A stretch of 64,000 nucleotides of DNA from Mesorhizobium sp. B1-1-8 (GCF_006442795.2 NZ_CP083956.1:5495501-5559500), one strand, 5' to 3'; positions 1-11,985 are shown, counted from the stretch's first letter. The notes: generated by a model from the letters alone, not told the origin. Made by a program: numbers and translations.

Positions 1-1601
<1,601 letters not shown>

Positions 1602-1662
1602 GCGGCGAAACTGGGGAATTTTACTTCGGCACTTTTGGGGAAAATTCGAGCGGCATTGACAC

Positions 1663-2247
1663 GAGCTGGCCGATATCGAAGCGGCGGCGCGCAAGAAGGC
1701 ACACGGCGAGAAGCCCAACCTGGTCTATCCGCTCGCGGTTGAAGCCGTGAAGCGCATCGATGCCCTGTTCGATATCGAGCGCGAGATCAATGGCCTGTCG
1801 CCGGCCCAACGCCACGCTGTGCGCCAGGAGCGGAGCGCGCCGCTGGTCACCGAACTCGAGCGCTGGATGATCGAGACGCGCGACAGGCTCTCGCGCGGAC
1901 ACGATCTGACCAAGGCCTTCAACTACATGCTGCGCCGCTGGTCATCCTTCACCCGGTTCCTCGACGATGGGCGGATTTGCCTCTCGAACAATGCAGCCGA
2001 GCGAGCCCTGCGCGGCATCGCTCTCGGCAGAAAGTCATGGCTGTTCTGCGGTTCCGATCGCGGCGGACAGCGTTCTGCCGTCCTCTACAGCCTGATCTAC
2101 TCTGCCAAGCTGAATGACGTCGATCCTCAAGCCTGGCTCGCCCACGTGCTCGCCCGACTGCCCGCCTATCCGGTCCATCGGATCGATGATTTGCTGCCGT
2201 GGAATTGGAGATCCGCAAAACTGCGGACCCAACCAGCCGCGGCCTGA
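1663..2247 (+). pseudogene. IS66-family transposase TnpC, C-terminal remnant
   Basis: The frame starting right at the IS21 end reads ELADIEAAARKK and continues for about 194 residues to a stop. It carries the C-terminal IS66 TnpC sequence, including the conserved LSNNAAERALRG motif and the C-terminal RIDDLLPWNW. The N-terminal half and the tnpA/tnpB genes are missing, removed or displaced by the IS21 insertion. No start codon belongs to the fragment, so it is very unlikely to be functional. Confidence 0.9.
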
Positions 2248-2249
2248 TC

Positions 2250-2483
2250 ATGCAGCGCAATAAGGTGCATCACGTCTACACCGTCGAACGTGTCGCCAGG
2301 GACCTCGGCGTCAGCGAAGCGCTCATCCAGGACCTGACCCTCGGTCTCGAGCCCGAGGACAGTGTCATCTGGGTGTACGACGCCAACGATGACGACGGAA
2401 TCTTGGCCTTCACCGATGAAGGCCTCGAGGAGGTCAAACTCCTCCTCGAGCAATATCATCGCGTTTCCCCATCGAAAGCTTGA
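2250..2483 (+). CDS. Small accessory protein downstream of IS66 tnpC
   Basis: A 77-residue protein starting at an ATG right after the tnpC stop (MQRNKVHHVYTVERVARDLG). It has a predicted N-terminal helix-turn-helix-like stretch (VERVARDLGVSEALIQDL) and an acidic middle (EPEDSVIWVYDANDDDG). Small ORFs in this position follow tnpC in several rhizobial IS66 elements, but no biochemical role is known to me. An upstream in-frame start inside tnpC would be possible but less natural. Its 3' end overlaps the convergent NUDIX gene by about 28 bases. Confidence 0.6.
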   Translation: MQRNKVHHVYTVERVARDLGVSEALIQDLTLGLEPEDSVIWVYDANDDDGILAFTDEGLEEVKLLLEQYHRVSPSKA

Positions 2484-3373
2484 CCCCAGCACCGCAGTGC
2501 GTGGCCGCTGGAACGCACGCCTGCGGTCTTCACCGGATGGGTACGATCTAGAAGTCCCAGCTCTCGCTCAATCAATGTCTTTTTAAAAATCGCCTCTCTG
2601 TAATAATTCTTCCCCGATGAAACCGTTTCCAGCCCCATTTCCGACATGATGATTGTAATTATGAAAAAAGCGACGAGGAACATGGAGACCAGCATGCTTT
2701 CATCGGCCAACTTAAATAGACCGATCCCGCCGGTGATCAGCGCCGAGTTAAGAAGAAGAAAGAACTTCGTCCGGTCCCAAGCTAACTCGACGTTAAAGCG
2801 ACACCCTTCAAGTGAGGCTTGATAGACCTTTAGCAACAGCTCTTCGGATTTCCGAGCTGCAACCTTACGCTTTGGACGTTCGCTGGTAATGGGAAATACC
2901 TCTAGAAACGTCGGCGTGAAAGTCGTGGGATGCTTCCTAGCGAGCTGTGATACCTCAGATTCTTTCATAAGCACAAGAGAGTCGATCTCCCTTTGATTGT
3001 ATTCCGGCAAGCTCCCGACGCTGCCCGTATAGACCGTCACGAACTTGGTTGACCTCATATCCTTCATTTCAAACTCGCAGCGGAAATCGAGCGGTGTGGA
3101 CAAATACAGCTCATCTCTCAGTCTGCGGCGTGCAGCGTCAAACGGGGTCTCCCCGCTGCGCATATACCCCGCGACCGAAGAGCCAAGCAGCCGAGGACTC
3201 CGCGCATGCTCCACCGGCAGCCGTTGGAGAACAATTTGATCGCTTTGGAAGAGGAGAATATGGACCGTCCGGAAGTTTTTTCCTTCCTCCAGGACCTTGC
3301 GTCGTCTCACCCGGCCAATGGGGTGATTTTGGTCATCAACAACGTCGATTATCATATTCAGGTTTGGGGACAT
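2456..3373 (-). CDS. NUDIX hydrolase domain fused to a two-helix membrane domain (3' end altered)
   Basis: A 305-residue protein. Residues about 1-150 form a NUDIX fold of the isopentenyl-diphosphate-isomerase-like type, with a NUDIX-box-like stretch containing SGETPFDAARRRLRDEL. A basic linker and a C-terminal domain with two hydrophobic helices (about residues 205-220 and 230-255) follow, then a conserved-looking amphipathic region with NYYREA and LIERELGL. The start at 3373 follows a GAGGG motif five bases upstream; an upstream start at 3421 lacks one. The last 30 residues run into sequence that looks IS66-derived, so the natural C-terminus was probably replaced. Membrane-tethered NUDIX proteins occur in nucleotide-centred conflict systems, but that role here is inference. 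Confidence 0.65.
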   Translation of the reverse strand: MSPNLNMIIDVVDDQNHPIGRVRRRKVLEEGKNFRTVHILLFQSDQIVLQRLPVEHARSPRLLGSSVAGYMRSGETPFDAARRRLRDELYLSTPLDFRCEFEMKDMRSTKFVTVYTGSVGSLPEYNQREIDSLVLMKESEVSQLARKHPTTFTPTFLEVFPITSERPKRKVAARKSEELLLKVYQASLEGCRFNVELAWDRTKFFLLLNSALITGGIGLFKLADESMLVSMFLVAFFIITIIMSEMGLETVSSGKNYYREAIFKKTLIERELGLLDRTHPVKTAGVRSSGHALRCWGQAFDGETR

Positions 3374-3712
3374 CAAACCCTCGAATCGCCCGGCCGAGCG
3401 TGAATCGAGGAATTGCCGCAATCAATCCGTTGACCGGTGATACCTGTGGACAGTCGAGAAAAGTCCCCTGCATTAATCTTATCACACCCCATACCTCCGC
3501 AATTTCGAGACGGCACCTTCAATTGAAGGCAATCCCGGTGTCGAGAATGGGCGGAGGCTGGCAGATCCCATTGCGACTATTTCGTCTCCCCTGCTAGGCG
3601 AGGGAGACCTCGACATTCTTCGATGAGCTTGGTCAGTGACCCAAGCGCTCAAGTCTGCTCATCCGCGACCGTGGCAGCGCCCGCTTCTTGCAATCGCCGC
3701 CGTGGCTGTTCG
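3374..3712. other. Intergenic stretch, no gene recognised
   Basis: Holds the upstream region of the NUDIX gene and the 3' flank of the next minus-strand gene. No convincing coding sequence, repeat or terminator was seen. Confidence 0.5.
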
Positions 3713-4009
3713 TCACCAAGTAGCAGGGTCAAGATTGCTCTCGCTCAGCCTCCTAAATTCAGCCGTTTTACCCAGCTTTTCCCGTAGCCCCAACAATGCT
3801 GGATGGTCAGGTCGATCCTCCTCAACCGGAACCACAATGATCTCTATGAGGTGGAACATTGCCGCAGCCCACCACGCACCACGCCTGACACTGGTTCTGA
3901 ATTCAAAGCCGCCGTCTAGGGCAAGAATGCCTCGTGGGCTCTGCGTCACACGCTTGATCTCTTGGGTTTCGGCGTGGATGCCATACAGTACACTTTTTAC
4001 CTTGCGCAT
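3713..4009 (-). CDS. Hypothetical 98-aa protein
   Basis: Unrecognised small protein. The start at 4009 (MRKVKSVLYGIH) is supported by a purine-rich GGGAGAGAG just upstream; the longer frame has a Cys/Ser/Arg-rich leader with no ribosome site. It contains one hydrophobic stretch (AAAMFHLIEIIVVPV, about residues 50-65) and a charged C-terminus. It stands alone between the NUDIX gene and the end of the CHAT operon, on the same strand as both. No function can be given. Confidence 0.5.
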   Translation of the reverse strand: MRKVKSVLYGIHAETQEIKRVTQSPRGILALDGGFEFRTSVRRGAWWAAAMFHLIEIIVVPVEEDRPDHPALLGLREKLGKTAEFRRLSESNLDPATW

Positions 4010-4258
4010 TGCTCTCTCCCAAAAAAGGAGGGTAGCACGAAATCGGCTCTGCGAAGTGGACCGGTGACGAGACTGGCTGCAAAACGAAAAGACGGCGCAC
4101 ATCGGCCGGTAGAAACAAGGGAAATGCGACCTGCGCCGACGGGAAACACCGGCTAATGGTGACGTAGCGCCGTATACAGATTACGAACGTCACAGACCCG
4201 GACTGAGTGCCGCGAACCTCGCTTGCTGACTGCCTCGAATTTACCGTGCCGTATCGGG

Positions 4259-7147
4259 TTACCACACTTCGTTGCCTGACCGTTCATGAATAGCGTATGA
4301 CGCCCAGTAATATGGATGAGCAGCGTCGATAAGATCGCCTTTTATTGCCCCGCTAATTGCCGCTCTTTGGGCTTTTGCCAGGGCCAGAGCCAAATCGCCC
4401 GATTGCGCATGCTGGCAATATGCCTCAATCAACTTTTGGCCGACGGCGTCAGTCACGCGCCAGAACGACGCCAACACGGTCAAGGCACCTGCACGCAGTA
4501 GAGAATAGGGCAATCCGATCGGCGGACTGCCCGATACCGAAAACGAGTCCGCAGAATAGCACGCGGACAGTGCGATGTATCTTGGAACCCGCGGAAGCGC
4601 TTCAATGTCCTTCAATGACAAGATCACGCCTTGCCCACAATCATCTAGCACCACGAGGCCAGACGATTGCGGCTCGCCGGGATCAAAGGAACCATGGCAA
4701 GCGAAGTGGATGCGGGAGACCTTTGTCAGCCAACCGAGAATGCTGGATTTCGTGGGCTGAGGATCATCCGGAGAGTCATCGGTGAGCCTGATCACATCGC
4801 TACCAGCCTGAGCAAACCAAAACAGCGCTGCTCGACCTTCTTGGGAGACGCCTGGTAAGGGTGGAAAACTAATTGGGTTTCCACCCCTACTGGTCGCAAT
4901 ATTGACAGCCGATCTTACCGAGACCACGCACGCAGGGCCGTCCTCGGTTGGTGAGTTCTTGCTCGTGATCGTGTGGCGACTGGCAAATGTGAATGCCTCG
5001 ATTAAGTACTGACCTCCAACTCTCAAGGCACCGATTGGAAGATTGGTTAGCGGCCCATCAGTTTCGACCGAGACGCGGCCTTGGCTACCATCAAGGAGAC
5101 TAAATGTTTCCTCCATCTTCAGCGCGTCGACGATGTCCTGATTTGCCAACCGTAGGGACTCGAAAGCGCGGTCAAAATCGACCTGAATGGTTCCCGGTTC
5201 GGCAAAGCGCGCGATCGAGCTCGCTGAAGTCCACGCGCGGAGGGCGTTGTGCCATGCGTATGTCATTCCGGCCAGGTCGACTGCATCAAGAGATAGAATT
5301 CGCCACCAGACACGACTGCCCCGCCTGACAACAACAAGCGTGGTGGAGCGCAGAACGATGAAGATAACCGATTGTCCCCCGCCAAACTCCGTCGCAAACC
5401 ACTTCCTGAGAGACGACATCCATCGAGCCGGCTCTCTTGGACCTTGCGCTGTTCTCGAGCGCCTAAAGATGCGTCGGACGCGACGGCTGGCTTCGCTGTC
5501 CCTTCTGAAAAGCCGTCCTGCTCTGGTAGATAGGCCACTCGTTGCCAGGCGCGAGACCTCCACAACGTCCTGCTCCAGCTCGTCATCGTGGGGACTAATC
5601 TTGTCGATCAGATAGACCGAACGGGTGTGGATATCCATTCCCTGAGTTAGCGAGTGGATAAGACGGTCGGCCTGTTGCCTCGCTCCTTGCGCGAGGCTTT
5701 CATCGCCGCACTTAGATGCGATGCCGCTTAGGATTCGATTGCATTGCCATTCGTCCAATCTAGCCCCGAGCAATTCACACTGAGTGGCGGCAAGCTGAGC
5801 AAGCCGGTAAGCATCTTCAAATTGGCCCGCTTTGTTACACATTAGCGAGGAAAGGATGTTCATTCTTGCGATCAATATGGGCGAATCCACGGTTTGAAAT
5901 TTGGCGCGGCAAACGTCAAATGCTTCGGAAGCGGCTGCTAGATCTCCTTCATCGAGATGCATACGAATTAATGTTGCACGCTGCGCGAATTCCGAGTCGA
6001 GCTCGTAGGCAGGAACGCGAAGTGTCCACTGGGTTAGTCGCAGCGGTACCTGCTTTTCCTCATCTTCGGTTTCGGCGCGCTCCCCGTAGAGGTCAGACAA
6101 CGATTGAGTGAATTCGGCATTAAAATTCGCCGATCGGGCGACTTGTAGCGCTCGGATGAACGCGACCTCTTCGCGTACCGCCGATGTTAAGGAGCCCCAG
6201 TCAATCTTCTCTAGAAGTGCCAAGACGCTTTCGGCCCGGCTCGCTTGGTTCATAAACATGAGAACGTGTGCCGCCTGGATCAGCCAGGCAGCGATTGCCC
6301 TATTGGAGCCGACAGACCGGACCAACCCACCCACTTGTTCGAGCGAACGAACTGCAGTCGCCAGATCATCGCCCAAGATATGAAGCCGGGAAATCAGAGC
6401 CAGTCTGCGCAATTCAAGTGGGGCGAAAACAAAAGGTCTAGCGGTCGGACTAAGACACCCGAGTGATTTGGCCGTAGCGAAATCCCCTCTCTGCAAGACG
6501 ATGATGGCGTCTGCCAATTCAATCCTTTCTCGAAGGAGCAACACCGAAGCCTCCGCCGACACCACCTTTCCCAGCAAGGAGCCCGCTCGCGCGATTGTAA
6601 CTCTGGCTTGAGAGAGCAAGCCACTTGCGGCGAGCAGCAGGCCTACCGAATGATAGACTCGCGCCGCAACCTCCCGACCATCCGGTGCGTCAGGCTGCGC
6701 GGCATGCAGTATCCAAGGCTGTCGAAACTCCCAGCTTTCGAAATCTGCCGTGCCAGCCGTCGCCGCCATGCCGGTCAATTCAGGCGCAAATCGTGCTAGC
6801 GCGGCGTCCGCGCCGGCGCGGTCTCCAAGCTCTAGGGCGGAACGGGCAGAGTGAGCTGCCGCTTCGGCCTGCGAAAGGACGCGCACTCTGAAGGGTTGAT
6901 GGGAGGCATATGCTTCCGCCGTGCGGCAGAACGCTTGAGCGTCGTCATCACGATCGAGCACCATGCAGATATCAGCCGCGTCGAGCACGATCTGCAGGTC
7001 CAAACGATCGACTACCGACCCGGAAGTCAACCGTTGCACCGAGGCTTCATGCGCATCACACAGCGCAACCAGTGCACGAGCGAATTGTCGCCCCCTGATT
7101 GCCTCATTGGATCGCCAGACCGGCTCGAGGCGAGGATCAGCTGTCAC
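4259..7147 (-). CDS. TPR-CHAT protein (caspase-like cysteine protease), last gene of cassette 1
   Basis: A 962-residue protein with no signal peptide or membrane segment, so probably cytoplasmic. Residues about 1-560 are alpha-helical, Ala/Leu-rich repeat sequence resembling degenerate TPRs. A basic linker follows, and residues about 650-960 form a CHAT domain. The catalytic dyad is visible: His near 818 in HFACHG and Cys near 863 in LSACYS, with the usual LPG and HPYYWASY motifs. CHAT proteases belong to clan CD with caspases and often act as triggered effectors that cleave a neighbour's product. The start is a GTG overlapping the end of the giant protein gene by 11 bases, so it is translationally coupled in the luxI-led operon. 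A natural substrate candidate is a co-encoded protein, but that is inference. Confidence 0.88.
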   Translation of the reverse strand: MTADPRLEPVWRSNEAIRGRQFARALVALCDAHEASVQRLTSGSVVDRLDLQIVLDAADICMVLDRDDDAQAFCRTAEAYASHQPFRVRVLSQAEAAAHSARSALELGDRAGADAALARFAPELTGMAATAGTADFESWEFRQPWILHAAQPDAPDGREVAARVYHSVGLLLAASGLLSQARVTIARAGSLLGKVVSAEASVLLLRERIELADAIIVLQRGDFATAKSLGCLSPTARPFVFAPLELRRLALISRLHILGDDLATAVRSLEQVGGLVRSVGSNRAIAAWLIQAAHVLMFMNQASRAESVLALLEKIDWGSLTSAVREEVAFIRALQVARSANFNAEFTQSLSDLYGERAETEDEEKQVPLRLTQWTLRVPAYELDSEFAQRATLIRMHLDEGDLAAASEAFDVCRAKFQTVDSPILIARMNILSSLMCNKAGQFEDAYRLAQLAATQCELLGARLDEWQCNRILSGIASKCGDESLAQGARQQADRLIHSLTQGMDIHTRSVYLIDKISPHDDELEQDVVEVSRLATSGLSTRAGRLFRRDSEASRRVRRIFRRSRTAQGPREPARWMSSLRKWFATEFGGGQSVIFIVLRSTTLVVVRRGSRVWWRILSLDAVDLAGMTYAWHNALRAWTSASSIARFAEPGTIQVDFDRAFESLRLANQDIVDALKMEETFSLLDGSQGRVSVETDGPLTNLPIGALRVGGQYLIEAFTFASRHTITSKNSPTEDGPACVVSVRSAVNIATSRGGNPISFPPLPGVSQEGRAALFWFAQAGSDVIRLTDDSPDDPQPTKSSILGWLTKVSRIHFACHGSFDPGEPQSSGLVVLDDCGQGVILSLKDIEALPRVPRYIALSACYSADSFSVSGSPPIGLPYSLLRAGALTVLASFWRVTDAVGQKLIEAYCQHAQSGDLALALAKAQRAAISGAIKGDLIDAAHPYYWASYAIHERSGNEVW

Positions 7148-10100
7148 GCACGGATTTCAGACAGGAAATTGGGACAATTTGCGCGCTCTTCTCGACTGGG
7201 GCTGCGAGAGGTACGAAGCAGCCGCTAGTGACCGTGGAGGGGCTTACTATCAACAGCAAGCTCCCTTTTGTAGCAGCGAGCGCGGACAATCGTCCGGAGT
7301 CTGAATCGTCAGACCGCATACCGCCTGAATCTCCGCCATTTCCGGAAGGAGGACTATTGCATGCTGCCAAATTTGAAGCTTCCTCAGGACAGACATAGCC
7401 GGTGACAAGATGTTCCATGAAGGTGGCGTACTCGGGAGTCCACACCTTCTCCCCTCGCTCAAAGTCGGCCAATGTCGGCTTTGCAATACTACTGCGGGCC
7501 AGACCAAGACGGACGTTTGAGCTAACAATAATGTCGTCAGGCACTGCCGAAAGAACGCCGCCGGCGATCAAGGCTTCAGGATCGCGGATTTCCAACACAA
7601 CTGCGTCACGTTCGATGGTTGCGAGCACAAGAGGGTCTGACAAGTTGGCGAGCCGATATTGCGCGTCGGTGTAGATCGCGCTGGCTTTCAACAGCTCACC
7701 TGGCAGCAGCTTACGAGCCTTCACGGGTGCTGGCACATTAATCTGCACGGTCGATACATCGGCACCTGGCTCGACATGCAGACCCGTGCCTAGTCGGCGC
7801 TGACTGAGTTCTGCCAACGCGATATGATCTGACTGCAGGTTTCGCTGCCATGCTACCGCGCCCTTGTCGCGGGCAACTATGGCGGCTCGTTTCGACAATT
7901 CGGCTGCGTATTCGGACGGGCTCAATGGCCTCTTGAATAGCGCAAGCAACGGATCGGCCATTGGCCTGCCATCGCGCTGCAGACGTGTTGCCGTATCGGT
8001 TAGCGCTTCCTCGCGATTGGGGCGGAAGGCGGAGTCGAAATCGTTCTGAAGAAGCTCGGCAGTTTGGCCATCCTTGGCCGCTTCAGCCTCTGCAAGTTGC
8101 ATGCGAAGGTCTTTGCGAACACGGGCAATCGCCGCCAAGGATTTGCGAGCGTCTGGCCCCATCCCGTTCGTGAGCATGTCGGTTAGCTCGGACCGCACTT
8201 GGGCGATCGCAGCAGCGTCGAATTTTGTGTCGAGCGAGGCTTGAAGGAGCAAGGTGTCGTCGCGGCCCGCGCTCTTCAGACGCTCCAAATTGAGATCTTG
8301 AAATGCCCTAACAAGTTCGTTCAGCGCCGGCTTGCGTTTGCTGATAGCAATTACCGCTGAACCGTCGTCGGCGATAAAGTTCCCTCGAAAAGGATCCTCT
8401 GGCGAGCCAAAGGCAAGCTTGGGCGTGTCGGTCGGAGGCGGACCACCAGGCGGGCCCCGGATCATGATCGCAGCACTTCCGCTTTCGCGGGGAGTCCTGG
8501 TCACTTCGATTTCAAAAAGGTCGGCCAGCTTTTCGGAAACTTTCCCTTCCTCAACCTCGCGCGATAGAACGACGGACGGCTGTTGGAACAGATCAAGGAA
8601 GCTTGGCTTCGTATCGGCCGCCCGCATCTGCCATCCTTTAGCAATGGTTGCAGATCGCGGCGGCTGCAGCTGAAACTCGTGCCAATGGAGGCCAGCCCGG
8701 GCAAACAGTGTCTCCTTGTCGATTTGCACCACCGCATCTACCCGCGGGTCTGCAAGCAGCGTAGTCGCCCAATATTGTTGCGGCGTCCGCGATAATCCTA
8801 CCGAGAGACCTTGTGCGATCTGACGCGATAGCGGCTCAGCTTCGATCGATAGAAAATTGTCATTCGCGTTGACAGAAAGACGTGCGAGTTGTCCGTCCCC
8901 GGTCGCCGAAACTATCGACAGCGTTCCGGGGGAACCGCTCGAACTCAATTCCTGCGTGAACTGGGTGTCGCTGAGTTCAACGCCATTGCCGCGGAACAAA
9001 ACTGCTTGGTCGCTCGCAGAAATGCCACCGGAGGCGTTAATTTCGACGGCCTTGGCGGAGGAAACTACCTTTGCGCGCAACGGTGAATCGAAATTGATCG
9101 CGTACGTTTTTTGATAGCCATACTCCGGGGCAAATTTCACACTGAGCGACTCCGGGCCTTTGACCACGTCCTGCGCAGTTATCTGCCCACGCCACGCTGC
9201 GCCATGGGTGCCCAATTCTTCGATTGCCGCACGTTCGCCCAATTGTGCTGCACGAGGGAGCGACACTCCGCCCCGAAGCGAATAGGTCTGACCACTCCAA
9301 ATTTTCCCGTCATCAGGCCGACCTTCGCACCAGGTAGTGGGTGCGAACTGCCAGCCGTTGTGGATGATATGTACCGTTTCGACGGAATCCTCGGCCGGTC
9401 GTGTGAGGTGATCAAAGCAACGGAGCCAAGAAATATTCTTATTGTCGGCAACGACGTTTGCGTTCACCCATTCCGGGAACCAAAGGTTCCGCCGGACGGG
9501 TTCCTGATCCATTTCATCCGCGAGTTGCGGGGCTACAATCTGGAGATGGCCCCGAACGACGTCGAGCGCGAGAGACCATTTTGTGAGCTGGTTGAGTTGA
9601 TCGTATCTCTGTTCGAATGCCGCGATGCTAGAGAAATTGTTGTTGAAAAAATCGACCCACCTTTGATCTAGGGAGCTCGGTTGCAGCTCGCGCTCTTCAC
9701 CGGTCCCGCTATTTGAAAGAGCAAAGACCCTCGTTGCCGTTCGGCCAAATGTGACCGCCTTCTTATCGGTGTCTAAACGGAATGAATCATTTCGTAGGCC
9801 AAACCAAATCCGGGTAGCCGGAATTTCGCTGTCTGCTCTCGCCTGAACCGGGTCGGCGGTATCGAAAACCGTAGGCACCCACTCCGCAATCGCCTTTCCG
9901 TAACTGCGCGAGGCGGTGCCGTCGAAGTCCATTCCGTACAGCTTTGCGAGCAAGTCGGTATAGAAGAGTATTTGACCGACCTCTGTGCCTGCAATGCCGC
10001 CATCATATCGGGCCGTCTGAAACGATGATTCAGCGAAGATCGCGTCGTCAACGGACCGGAGCAATCCGCCGCTGCTAGCGTTGTCCGGAGATTGCACGAG

Positions 10101-11603
10101 CCCCAGCATACATCTCAGCAGTTTGGGGTTTCGCCGATCGAGAGAGTTCAGAAGCGACTGCTTGTTTGCATTCAGTCCTTTAACGAGCGCATCAATGACT
10201 TGATCTGCCACCTTCTCGGAGTCGTTCGTGGCGCCATCCTGCGCATCTGGATCCGATGCGCGCTGTAGTTCAATCAATTGAACCAGCCGACCCTTGAGAC
10301 TAGCCGTGTCACCTGCGGTGATCGCCTTAATGCTCGCGGCTAGGAGATCGAAATTGTATTCTGGGTCCAGGGAAAACCCCGGCGCGCCGCGCCGGAGCGA
10401 ACGCTCTTGTGCAGAGCCGCTGTTTTCGATTTGCTCAATGGCTTCAGTGAGGTCAAGCAGCCGTTGCTCATCAGATGATTTCGACGTCTTTTCTTCTAAT
10501 TGAGCCCTGCGCTCTACAAATGCACAACTTTTGGCGACTCCTCGCAACTTATCAATATCGTTGACTATCGATTTCTGAATCTGCGCTTTTGCCTTATTAA
10601 AACTGTTGATTATTTCAATAGCTTGGTCTCTATCGTCAGAAGCATATACCTGACTATTTACTATTTTTTTTGCCGCCTCCAAGGCGTCAGCTAAATCTTT
10701 ATTTTTCGACAACGTTTCCTTGACACGTTCTTCCGTCAATTTTTGAACTAGGGCAGTATATTTCGCTTGAGTCCGCTGCGACTCTTCATCGATTCCTTGG
10801 TAGCTCTGTAGTATCGTTGCCACGTGCTCCGGGGTTATTTGCCGAAACGCACGTGCCCGATACTTTCTACCGGTGGCCGTGAGGCGTCCTCCGTCGACGC
10901 GCAGGGAGATGAGATCATCGACTTTGCCAAGGAACCCTGCCAAATCACTTCGATTTTGAAGGCTGGACTCGACCCAGCCATAGGCGTCCGCGAAAAGCGC
11001 TTTTCCATCTATTGGTCCTATGCGTTCTAGGCTGGCGGTCCAGGCTTGCGGGACTTTTGGAGAGTTTTGGTCATTAATGCAGTAGATGATAACCTCAGCG
11101 CGCGTAGGCCTCACTGCCCGTCGAACAACAAATTCGTCCGCTGCCGCAGCGATGGCATCTTGCCGCTCAGCTTCCGTTGCGCCCAACGGGACCAACACCA
11201 CCATGGCATCGTCCGCAATGGGCGCCCAGCGAATGACCCCATTCTGAAATTCGCCAACCGAGCTTGTGTATCCAACCCGGGTGACCGGCGTCTCATAGCT
11301 ATTGCCGGCCACGTCGCTCGCGTCGGACCCGAACGAGCGTAACACGGTAAGAAGCAGCCAATCTCTGATCTGTTCGCGCGCCTCATAGGGCGTCTCCCCT
11401 AAGAAGGTTTCGCCACGAAGGGTGAGCAAAACCGGACGTCTAAAGCCGATAGGCAACGTCTCTTGGACGCCTTGGCCTGACACAGACGAGAGCGACAACG
11501 ACGCAACACTGGCAGCGGCCTCTGTCGAATTCAGAGCCCACGCATACAGCCCTCCCGCGACAAGCGCCAAGGCGGCAAAAACCGCGAGCAAGTATCTATT
11601 CAT
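7137..11603 (-). CDS. Giant membrane-anchored protein of unknown function (1488 aa)
   Basis: Residues about 4-24 form one hydrophobic helix (YLLAVFAALALVAGGLYAWAL) with few flanking charges, so the bulk should lie in the periplasm or be exported. The body is soluble: a helical, probably coiled-coil part around 270-400 (rich in Glu/Lys/Ala, e.g. VKETLSKNKDLADAL), an aromatic helical motif near 650 (WVDFFNNNFSSIAAFE), then beta-rich sequence, a Pro/Gly hinge (GPPGGPPPTD) near 1100, and a C-terminal region with four Cys. I do not recognise a catalytic motif. The ATG overlaps the preceding stop (ATGA), and its end overlaps the CHAT gene. It could be a substrate, scaffold or delivery partner of the CHAT protease. 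Confidence 0.75.
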   Translation of the reverse strand: MNRYLLAVFAALALVAGGLYAWALNSTEAAASVASLSLSSVSGQGVQETLPIGFRRPVLLTLRGETFLGETPYEAREQIRDWLLLTVLRSFGSDASDVAGNSYETPVTRVGYTSSVGEFQNGVIRWAPIADDAMVVLVPLGATEAERQDAIAAAADEFVVRRAVRPTRAEVIIYCINDQNSPKVPQAWTASLERIGPIDGKALFADAYGWVESSLQNRSDLAGFLGKVDDLISLRVDGGRLTATGRKYRARAFRQITPEHVATILQSYQGIDEESQRTQAKYTALVQKLTEERVKETLSKNKDLADALEAAKKIVNSQVYASDDRDQAIEIINSFNKAKAQIQKSIVNDIDKLRGVAKSCAFVERRAQLEEKTSKSSDEQRLLDLTEAIEQIENSGSAQERSLRRGAPGFSLDPEYNFDLLAASIKAITAGDTASLKGRLVQLIELQRASDPDAQDGATNDSEKVADQVIDALVKGLNANKQSLLNSLDRRNPKLLRCMLGLVQSPDNASSGGLLRSVDDAIFAESSFQTARYDGGIAGTEVGQILFYTDLLAKLYGMDFDGTASRSYGKAIAEWVPTVFDTADPVQARADSEIPATRIWFGLRNDSFRLDTDKKAVTFGRTATRVFALSNSGTGEERELQPSSLDQRWVDFFNNNFSSIAAFEQRYDQLNQLTKWSLALDVVRGHLQIVAPQLADEMDQEPVRRNLWFPEWVNANVVADNKNISWLRCFDHLTRPAEDSVETVHIIHNGWQFAPTTWCEGRPDDGKIWSGQTYSLRGGVSLPRAAQLGERAAIEELGTHGAAWRGQITAQDVVKGPESLSVKFAPEYGYQKTYAINFDSPLRAKVVSSAKAVEINASGGISASDQAVLFRGNGVELSDTQFTQELSSSGSPGTLSIVSATGDGQLARLSVNANDNFLSIEAEPLSRQIAQGLSVGLSRTPQQYWATTLLADPRVDAVVQIDKETLFARAGLHWHEFQLQPPRSATIAKGWQMRAADTKPSFLDLFQQPSVVLSREVEEGKVSEKLADLFEIEVTRTPRESGSAAIMIRGPPGGPPPTDTPKLAFGSPEDPFRGNFIADDGSAVIAISKRKPALNELVRAFQDLNLERLKSAGRDDTLLLQASLDTKFDAAAIAQVRSELTDMLTNGMGPDARKSLAAIARVRKDLRMQLAEAEAAKDGQTAELLQNDFDSAFRPNREEALTDTATRLQRDGRPMADPLLALFKRPLSPSEYAAELSKRAAIVARDKGAVAWQRNLQSDHIALAELSQRRLGTGLHVEPGADVSTVQINVPAPVKARKLLPGELLKASAIYTDAQYRLANLSDPLVLATIERDAVVLEIRDPEALIAGGVLSAVPDDIIVSSNVRLGLARSSIAKPTLADFERGEKVWTPEYATFMEHLVTGYVCPEEASNLAACNSPPSGNGGDSGGMRSDDSDSGRLSALAATKGSLLLIVSPSTVTSGCFVPLAAPVEKSAQIVPISCLKSVRDS

Positions 11604-11962
11604 CTGATCGCCCCCGCCTGCGTCTCTAGAATCTTCTGAGCGGCCGTGAACCGTTCGAGTTCCGCTTCGACATCCTTGGTCGGGGTATCGGGATTTCTTC
11701 GAATCCAGCGGAAGAGCGACGACCCGTAGAGCGCGAGCACGGTGCGATCTAGGTCAACGGAAGGATTTCTTGGTCGCGTGGCAAGGAACGCTTCGGCTCC
11801 TCGCATGGCCGAAATATCGAAACCCGCCTGCCAATCTTCGTCGATCTGCGCCGCCAATCTATGGCGGGTTTCAAGCATCGACCGCTGTTGATACAGCAGG
11901 TAACCGCCGTGGCCGATCGCAGCCAGCAGAAGCAAAATGATTAGCCCATAAGCTATTTTCAC
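11600..11962 (-). CDS. Small N-terminally membrane-anchored protein
   Basis: A 120-residue protein. Residues 4-24 form a hydrophobic helix (AYGLIILLLLAAIGHGGYLLY), and the remainder is a charged helical domain with no Cys. It sits 23 bases after the preceding gene, and its stop overlaps the ATG of the giant protein, so the two are translationally coupled. It has the form of a bitopic inner-membrane accessory protein. No family recognised. Confidence 0.7.
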   Translation of the reverse strand: MKIAYGLIILLLLAAIGHGGYLLYQQRSMLETRHRLAAQIDEDWQAGFDISAMRGAEAFLATRPRNPSVDLDRTVLALYGSSLFRWIRRNPDTPTKDVEAELERFTAAQKILETQAGAIR

Positions 11963-11985
11963 GGCCTTTTCTCCACCACGCAGGG

